Assembly: GCA_002495225.1 (NCBI GenBank)
Contig: DAEF01000227.1
Coordinates: 1-10,857 of the forward strand
Direction of reading: 5' to 3'
DNA length: 10,857 nucleotides
Source of the DNA: Methanoregulaceae archaeon UBA288
Lineage (GTDB): Archaea; Halobacteriota; Methanomicrobia; Methanomicrobiales; Methanospirillaceae
Shown here piece after piece: positions 7,395 through 10,857 of the stretch. The position numbers and the translations under genes were made by a program. Within the stretch, counting starts at the first letter, position 1. Every line of letters begins with the position of its first letter. Under the pieces are notes generated by a model. The model made no database searches, was not told the origin of the DNA, and was given only the letters and a program-made list of their open reading frames with translations.

Positions 7395-8039
7395 ATGGAG
7401 ACCGTGCGACCGGAGATCAGGAGAGGCCTAAACGCTCGCGAACACGAGAGCGCCGAGCGGTGCCTCGTCACGGGGGCGGCGAACGACGGCGGGGACGCAC
7501 CGGTCCCGATCGCCCGGGCCCTGGTCCGGCCGATCACTTCGACGGCCCGGCACCGGCTCGCCGGCATCACGGAACGGCACGTGATCTTCACGGGGCGCGG
7601 GCGGTTCGAGATCGGGGACCTGGAACCCCGGGACGTCGGTGAAGGCGACGCCGTTCGCATCCCGTCCGGGACGCGCCAGCGCATCACCACTGCCGGCCAA
7701 TCGGACCCGGTCCTGTCCTGTGTCTGCACCCCCCGGTTCGACGATGGGTGGTACAGTACCCTCGAGTGGCCCGATCCCCCCCTCGCCGGTGGCGGCGTCC
7801 GGCCGGAACGGGCCGGCGAACGGGAGTCGGGGGGGCTCACCACCCGGCGCAGGTGTCGCCGAGGCCCCGGTTGTAGAGGTTCACGGCCCGGGCGACCAGC
7901 ACCTCGTCTCCCGGAAGGCGGAAACGGCGCTCGCTCTTTATCCGCGGGAGGGCGTCCCGGCACCAGGCGTTCTCCTCGCCGCTCTGGCGAACGGCCTCGT
8001 CCGTACAGAAGAGGGCGAGGATCCCGTAGAAGTGGCTGA
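7395..8039 (+). CDS. Small cupin-domain protein with an over-long 3' end
   Basis: Residues 1-125 form a single cupin barrel. The first cupin motif is partly kept: H53, E60 and G67 in the stretch ending ERHVIFTGRGRFEIGD. The second, GEGDAVRIPSGTRQR (82-96), keeps the Pro-x-Gly turn, but the usual metal-binding His is replaced, so a classic metal site is doubtful. The role is unknown; such proteins bind small ligands or stabilise metabolites. ATG 7395 is chosen because GGGAGGG lies seven bases before it; ATG 7356 is in frame, but has a poorer N-terminus. Family members I know end near CTPRF...LE, about residue 124. Here the frame runs on for some 90 Arg/Gly/Pro-rich residues and overlaps the opposite gene by 203 bases. 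The true end is probably near 7770-7840, with a lost stop or a frameshift at the seven-C run (7776-7782). Confidence 0.7.
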   Translation: METVRPEIRRGLNAREHESAERCLVTGAANDGGDAPVPIARALVRPITSTARHRLAGITERHVIFTGRGRFEIGDLEPRDVGEGDAVRIPSGTRQRITTAGQSDPVLSCVCTPRFDDGWYSTLEWPDPPLAGGGVRPERAGERESGGLTTRRRCRRGPGCRGSRPGRPAPRLPEGGNGARSLSAGGRPGTRRSPRRSGERPRPYRRGRGSRRSG

Positions 8040-8454
8040 CGTTCACCTCCACGGCGAGGTACTCGGCGAGCGTCCCCGGCGAGCACCAGGCGGTCGAGTC
8101 CAGGCCCCCCGGCGCGCTCCCCTCGCTCACGATCAGGCGCGACGAGAGCTCGGCGAGGAGGGCGCTTGCCCGGTCCGCCGCACCGGACGCGGGGAGACGC
8201 TCGAGTTCTTTCGCGATCCGGTCGAGCTCCTCCTGCGCCTCCGGGCTGTCGTCGCCCGGCTCGCCCGGGACCGATGCCACGTGCGGCATCGAGCGGAGGA
8301 GCTGCGCCAGTTCCGCCGGCCGGTTGACGAGGTACATCCCCGTGATGCTGCCGCAGGCGCCCTCCTCGCCGCGGATGACGACCTGCGTCTCGGGACGGAT
8401 CTCGCCCGGCTCCACGTGCTGCTTGAGCACGCCGTCATGTTCGCTGAGGTCCAT
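7837..8454 (-). CDS. Hypothetical protein, 205 residues
   Basis: I do not recognise this family. The protein is soluble and mildly acidic, with no signal peptide or membrane segment. An N-terminal beta-rich part (QVVIRGEEGACGSITGMYLV, about 24-43) is followed by a helical, Glu/Ala/Leu-rich middle with a charged break, then a conserved-looking C-terminal part (LAEYLAVEVNVSHFYGILAL) and a Cys three residues from the end. The frame is open upstream to 8721, but the start at ATG 8454 is preferred: a TATA-like box at 8476-8489 would start transcription within a few bases of it, and residues upstream are Arg/Pro/Gly-rich. It converges on the cupin gene, whose open frame overlaps its last 203 bases. 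Normal amino-acid composition supports it as real. Confidence 0.7.
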   Translation of the reverse strand: MDLSEHDGVLKQHVEPGEIRPETQVVIRGEEGACGSITGMYLVNRPAELAQLLRSMPHVASVPGEPGDDSPEAQEELDRIAKELERLPASGAADRASALLAELSSRLIVSEGSAPGGLDSTAWCSPGTLAEYLAVEVNVSHFYGILALFCTDEAVRQSGEENAWCRDALPRIKSERRFRLPGDEVLVARAVNLYNRGLGDTCAGW

Positions 8455-8475
8455 GCGGTTCCTGTGCGAGGACTG

Positions 8476-8489
8476 AAGTATTATCTTTT
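8476..8489 (-). promoter_or_regulatory. TATA-like box of the hypothetical gene, near-leaderless
   Basis: On the minus strand this reads AAAAGATAATACTT, the only A/T-rich stretch nearby. Its centre is about 29 bases before the ATG at 8454, so the transcript would begin almost at the start codon. No Shine-Dalgarno sequence is seen, as expected for a leaderless archaeal message. Confidence 0.5.
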
Positions 8490-8717
8490 CCGTGTTCGAG
8501 GGAACGGCGCCGCCGGCAGGATCACGATCCGGGAGACCGGGTCTCTCCGCCGCTCCTCGCTCCCGAGGCGGGCTTACGTTCCGGGGTGCGCTGCGTCGCG
8601 GGACCCGGGTTCTCACCCCTGCCGAAGCGCCATCGGCGCGCCGGAGCACGCGATGCGGCATGGAGATCCTCGCGAAGGTCCCGGGGGCCGCGGGCAGCAT
8701 GCCCGGGCCCGGCAGGC

Positions 8718-9487
8718 TCACTCCTTTTCCTCGCCCTTCACCCTTCGGTCATCGTCGTCATCGGCATCGTCCCCGCGGTCGTCGCGGTCCTCGTCATCCT
8801 CCTTGTGCTCCGTCTCCTCGTCGGCCGTGTCGTCCCGGTCCTCGTCATCGACTTTGGTATCCGGTCTATCGTCCGCCCTCACGTCGTCGGTCGTGGTGTG
8901 GCCGGGCCTCTCGTCGATGGGATCCTCGTCGGTCCCGGCGTCGTCACGCCCGTCTCCGTGCGGCCCGGAGGTCGCGGGCACGTCGGTCCCGCGCGCCGGG
9001 GGTGCGGGAGATCCGGAGGTGGCCCCTGTCGCCGGCCGGGCCGCCGTCCGGTCCGCGATCGGCGCGGATGTGACCTGCGCCCGCCTCGAGCCGGTCGCCG
9101 CTGTCGTCACCTCCGCCGTCTCCTGCGTCCCCCCTCCACCCGGTGCCTGCGTCCCCGGGACTGTGCCGAACTCCGTCGGGGGCGCCGTCGTGTTCCCGGG
9201 CGCGGTCGCGATCGAAGCGGTCGGCACGGTCGTCGGCGGGGTAGTCATCCACGTCGGTTCCGGCGTCGGCACCCGTGTCGCGATCGGCACCGGGGTCGGT
9301 GTTACCGTCGACGTGGCAGTCGCCGTCGCTATCGGAGGGGCTCCTCGCCGGGGGCCGTCGCGTTCCCGGGAAAGATCGAGGCCACCAGGGACGGCAGCGC
9401 GGGCGAGACGAACCCCACGGTGAAGAGCACCGCGCAGGCGACGACGCCGGCGGCGAGAAGTCCTCTGAGTATGCCGTGGTCGTCCAT
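8718..9487 (-). pseudogene. Secreted Thr/Pro-rich protein with acidic tail, frameshifted
   Basis: The N-terminus, from ATG 9487, is a signal peptide or membrane anchor: MDDHGILRG, then a hydrophobic run (LLAAGVVACAVLFTVGFV), then FPGNATAPGEEP, where the frame stops at TAG 9329. In the overlapping second frame the protein continues naturally: a Thr/Pro/Ala/Val-rich stretch with repeated T-P-T-P, then a strongly acidic Asp/Glu/Arg tail (mostly Asp runs) ending KGEEKE at TGA 8718. One added base in the run of four C (plus-strand G, 9337-9340) joins the parts into 256 residues and removes the stop. The whole reads as an anchored or secreted surface protein with a flexible, glycosylation-prone stalk and a polyanionic, possibly calcium-binding end. 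Function is unknown. The gap may be a real pseudogene, a phase-variable switch or an assembly error. Confidence 0.65.
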
Positions 9488-9515
9488 GGACGGGCGAAGA
9501 GGGGACGGCACGGCT

Positions 9516-9523
9516 CATTAAGG
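9516..9523 (-). promoter_or_regulatory. TATA-like box of the acidic-tail gene
   Basis: The minus strand reads CCTTAATG here, about 30 bases before the ATG at 9487, which would leave a leader of only a few bases. It lies in the 89-base gap between this gene and the upstream CDGSH gene. Separate transcription of the two is therefore likely, although they share a strand. Confidence 0.4.
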
Positions 9524-9576
9524 TTCCTTCTATCTCTGTGCAGCCGCCGCAGCGGCCCCGGCAGTCCGGCAAAGTG

Positions 9577-10290
9577 CTAGAGGTGGCTCCCGTCGCAGAA
9601 CGGCTTGTTCCGTGACTTCCCGCACTGGCAGAGCGTCACCCGGTGCCGGACCTCGTAGGGCGTGCCGTCGGCGCCGACCACCGGGATGCCGCCGCGGACC
9701 CAGAGCGGTCCCTGCTCCCCCGTCTCCGGGTCCACGATGACCGCAATGGACTTCTCCAGGTCCTGCCCGATCGCCTCCCCGGCCGCGTTGTCGTAGAGGA
9801 CCAGCCGGCCCGTCGGGCAGTCGCAGGCCTCCTCGATGGCAATCGCCCGGGACTCGGGGTCCGAGAACCGGACCAGGTTCCAGATGCCGCCGGCCCGGTG
9901 GCAGAACCCGGCGTGGCTGCAGAGATGCCTGTTGTCGGCGAGCGTGAGAGACGGCCCCCGGGTGATCACGGCGCCCTCGAGGAACGGCTCCCGGTCGCCC
10001 GCCTCGGTCCCGTCGAAGCCGACCTGCGCGTGGGTGCCGTCGCAGAACGGCAGGTTCTTCGACTGGCCGCACCGGCAGAGGGCGTACCGTTCCCGGAGCG
10101 GGTAGGTCGTCGTCTCGTTCCAGCTCCGGCAGTTGCCCAGGTCGTCGTAAACGTACTCCATCGTCGTGAGGGGCACGCCGCCGGTCACGATGAAGGGGCC
10201 GTTCTCGATCACCGTGATCTTCATCCCGCCGTCGCTGGTGTCCGGGAGCGCAGCCGGCGGCGTGGCCCCGGGTGCATCCGGTCCATTCAT
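9577..10290 (-). CDS. CDGSH iron-sulfur protein with two CDGSH sites
   Basis: This 237-residue protein has two mitoNEET-type sites with the 3-Cys-1-His pattern: C72, C74, C83 and H87 (CDGTH form), and C221, C223, C232 and H236 (CDGSH form, the last residues of the protein). Each should bind a [2Fe-2S] cluster. Between them lies another Cys set, C124, C130, C156 and C158 (HLCSHAGFCHR, then CDCPTGRLVLYD), typical of a divergent ferredoxin-like Fe-S domain found in such proteins. Cytoplasmic electron transfer or redox sensing is inferred. The start is uncertain: ATG 10290 gives a Pro/Ala-rich lead; ATG 10224 (MKITVIENG) begins at the conserved-looking region. A/T-rich elements at 10297-10306 and 10310-10320 could drive either start. 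It is divergent from mch with about 170 bases between, so they may share regulatory DNA. No partner reductase is seen. Confidence 0.88.
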   Translation of the reverse strand: MNGPDAPGATPPAALPDTSDGGMKITVIENGPFIVTGGVPLTTMEYVYDDLGNCRSWNETTTYPLRERYALCRCGQSKNLPFCDGTHAQVGFDGTEAGDREPFLEGAVITRGPSLTLADNRHLCSHAGFCHRAGGIWNLVRFSDPESRAIAIEEACDCPTGRLVLYDNAAGEAIGQDLEKSIAVIVDPETGEQGPLWVRGGIPVVGADGTPYEVRHRVTLCQCGKSRNKPFCDGSHL

Positions 10291-10427
10291 AGACGGGTAT
10301 TTTCTTCCCGGTCTACAAGCAAGTTCCGGAACCGGGAGGTTACGCCCCCGCCCGGGTGCTCGGAGGTGCTGCAGGCGGCTTCTCATGGCTACCCGCTCCT
10401 CTCCGGCTGCCGGTCCGGGACGGGAAT

Positions 10428-10435
10428 CACTTAAG
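10428..10435 (+). promoter_or_regulatory. TATA-like box of mch
   Basis: CACTTAAG is the only A/T-rich element shortly before mch. It would start transcription near 10456-10460. The resulting leader would be a few bases if translation begins at GTG 10464, or about 15 if it begins at the ATC codons at 10473-10478. Confidence 0.45.
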
Positions 10436-10460
10436 CGGTCCGTCGCCAACACCTGAAATA

Positions 10461-10467
10461 GAGGTGA
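10461..10467 (+). promoter_or_regulatory. Ribosome-binding site GAGGTGA that conflicts with the GTG start of mch
   Basis: GAGGTGA is complementary to the conserved CACCTCC end of archaeal 16S rRNA. The in-frame GTG (10464-10466) is inside it. A start five to eight bases after this element would fall on ATC 10473 or ATC 10476, exactly where the Mch family normally begins. It therefore bears directly on the choice of start codon. Confidence 0.5.
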
Positions 10468-10857
10468 GGAGGATCATCAGCATCAACCGCACGGCCATGC
10501 CCGCCGTCAGAGAGATGATCGATCGCTCGGCCGAGCTGGGGGTCGGGGTCGCGGAGCTGGAGAACGGCGCGACCTGCATCGACTGCGGCGTGGACGCGAC
10601 CGGGAGTTATCGGGCCGGCGCCATCTTCGTGGAGGCGTGCCTCGCGGGGCTCGCGACGACGGCGATCACCGTGGACCGGGTGGGGGACGTGCCGGTCCCG
10701 TTCCTCCACCTCGTCGTGAACCACCCCGCGCTCGCGTGCCCCGGGTCGCAGAAGGCCGGCTGGGTGCTGAAAGCCGGCACGTACTCCGCCATGGCCTCGG
10801 GGCCCGCGCGGGCGCTGGCCCTGAAGCCGAAAGAGACCTACCGGCGGATCGGCTACC
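10464..10857 (+). CDS. mch: Methenyltetrahydromethanopterin cyclohydrolase, 5' part
   Basis: Mch interconverts 5,10-methenyl- and 5-formyl-tetrahydromethanopterin in the cytoplasm, the third step of CO2 reduction in methanogenesis. About 131 residues are present before the window ends, roughly 40% of the usual 310-325. Recognisable family segments are ELENGATCIDCG, the G-x-x-F-x-E-x-C-L-x-G-L-A region, HPALACPGSQKAGW and SGPARALALKPKETY, which lie in family order. The family usually starts M-V/I-S-V/I-N; here the matching residues are I-I-S-I-N with ATC codons, and the nearest upstream start is GTG 10464 (four residues longer), which sits within the ribosome-binding site. ATG 10497 would remove conserved residues. 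I use GTG 10464 as the conventional choice. It is preceded by a TATA-like box and divergent from the CDGSH gene. Confidence 0.93.
   Translation, partial: MRRIISINRTAMPAVREMIDRSAELGVGVAELENGATCIDCGVDATGSYRAGAIFVEACLAGLATTAITVDRVGDVPVPFLHLVVNHPALACPGSQKAGWVLKAGTYSAMASGPARALALKPKETYRRIGY

Noticed and set aside
7639..9423. A 594-residue plus-strand frame with Ser-rich runs
   Set aside because: It crosses two minus-strand genes; the Ser-rich part is the reverse reading of the GAC/GAG-rich acidic tail.

Overview
This is a high-GC archaeal segment, most likely from a hydrogenotrophic methanogen of the Methanomicrobiales (a Methanoculleus-like genome would fit). The strongest marker is the 5' part of mch, methenyl-tetrahydromethanopterin cyclohydrolase, at the right end. 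TATA-like boxes about 25 bases before likely transcript starts, very short leaders, a GAGGTGA ribosome-binding site, a secreted dockerin/PKD/CBM protein and a two-CDGSH iron-sulfur protein all agree. The genus is inference; only the archaeal methanogen assignment is well supported.

Layout, left to right. A small class I SAM methyltransferase (224-814, +) has a strong hairpin immediately before its ATG. After a 632-base non-coding gap comes the dominant gene (1447-5133, +), a 1228-residue secreted modular protein: signal peptide, seven WRDGSGWH-type repeats (probably a seven-bladed beta-propeller), a dockerin-like calcium-binding pair, a PKD domain, three CBM6-like modules, a glycosylation-rich Thr/Val/Pro linker made of 42-base repeats, and a lamin-tail domain. 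It has no catalytic domain that I recognise. From 5134 to 6318 the DNA looks degraded: a ribbon-helix-helix-like C-terminus lies in one frame, while its best start signals lie in another. Next come a stomatin/prohibitin-type (SPFH) membrane protein (6319-7164, -), a small cupin (7395 onward, +) whose frame lacks a stop at the expected place, an unrecognised 205-residue protein (7837-8454, -), a frame-disrupted secreted Thr/Pro-rich protein with an Asp/Glu-rich tail (8718-9487, -), a CDGSH iron-sulfur protein (9577-10290, -), and mch (from about 10464, +), which runs off the window.

The genes do not form one operon. Orientation switches repeatedly, and several genes have their own TATA-like box. 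Mch is core energy metabolism; the neighbours read as accessory cell-surface, membrane and redox genes. Two minus-strand genes are each restored by one extra base in a G/C run, so assembly homopolymer errors must be excluded before biological decay or phase variation is claimed. I found no CRISPR array, transposase, rRNA or tRNA. The most unusual item is the architecture of the large surface protein. I see no convincing new multi-gene system.
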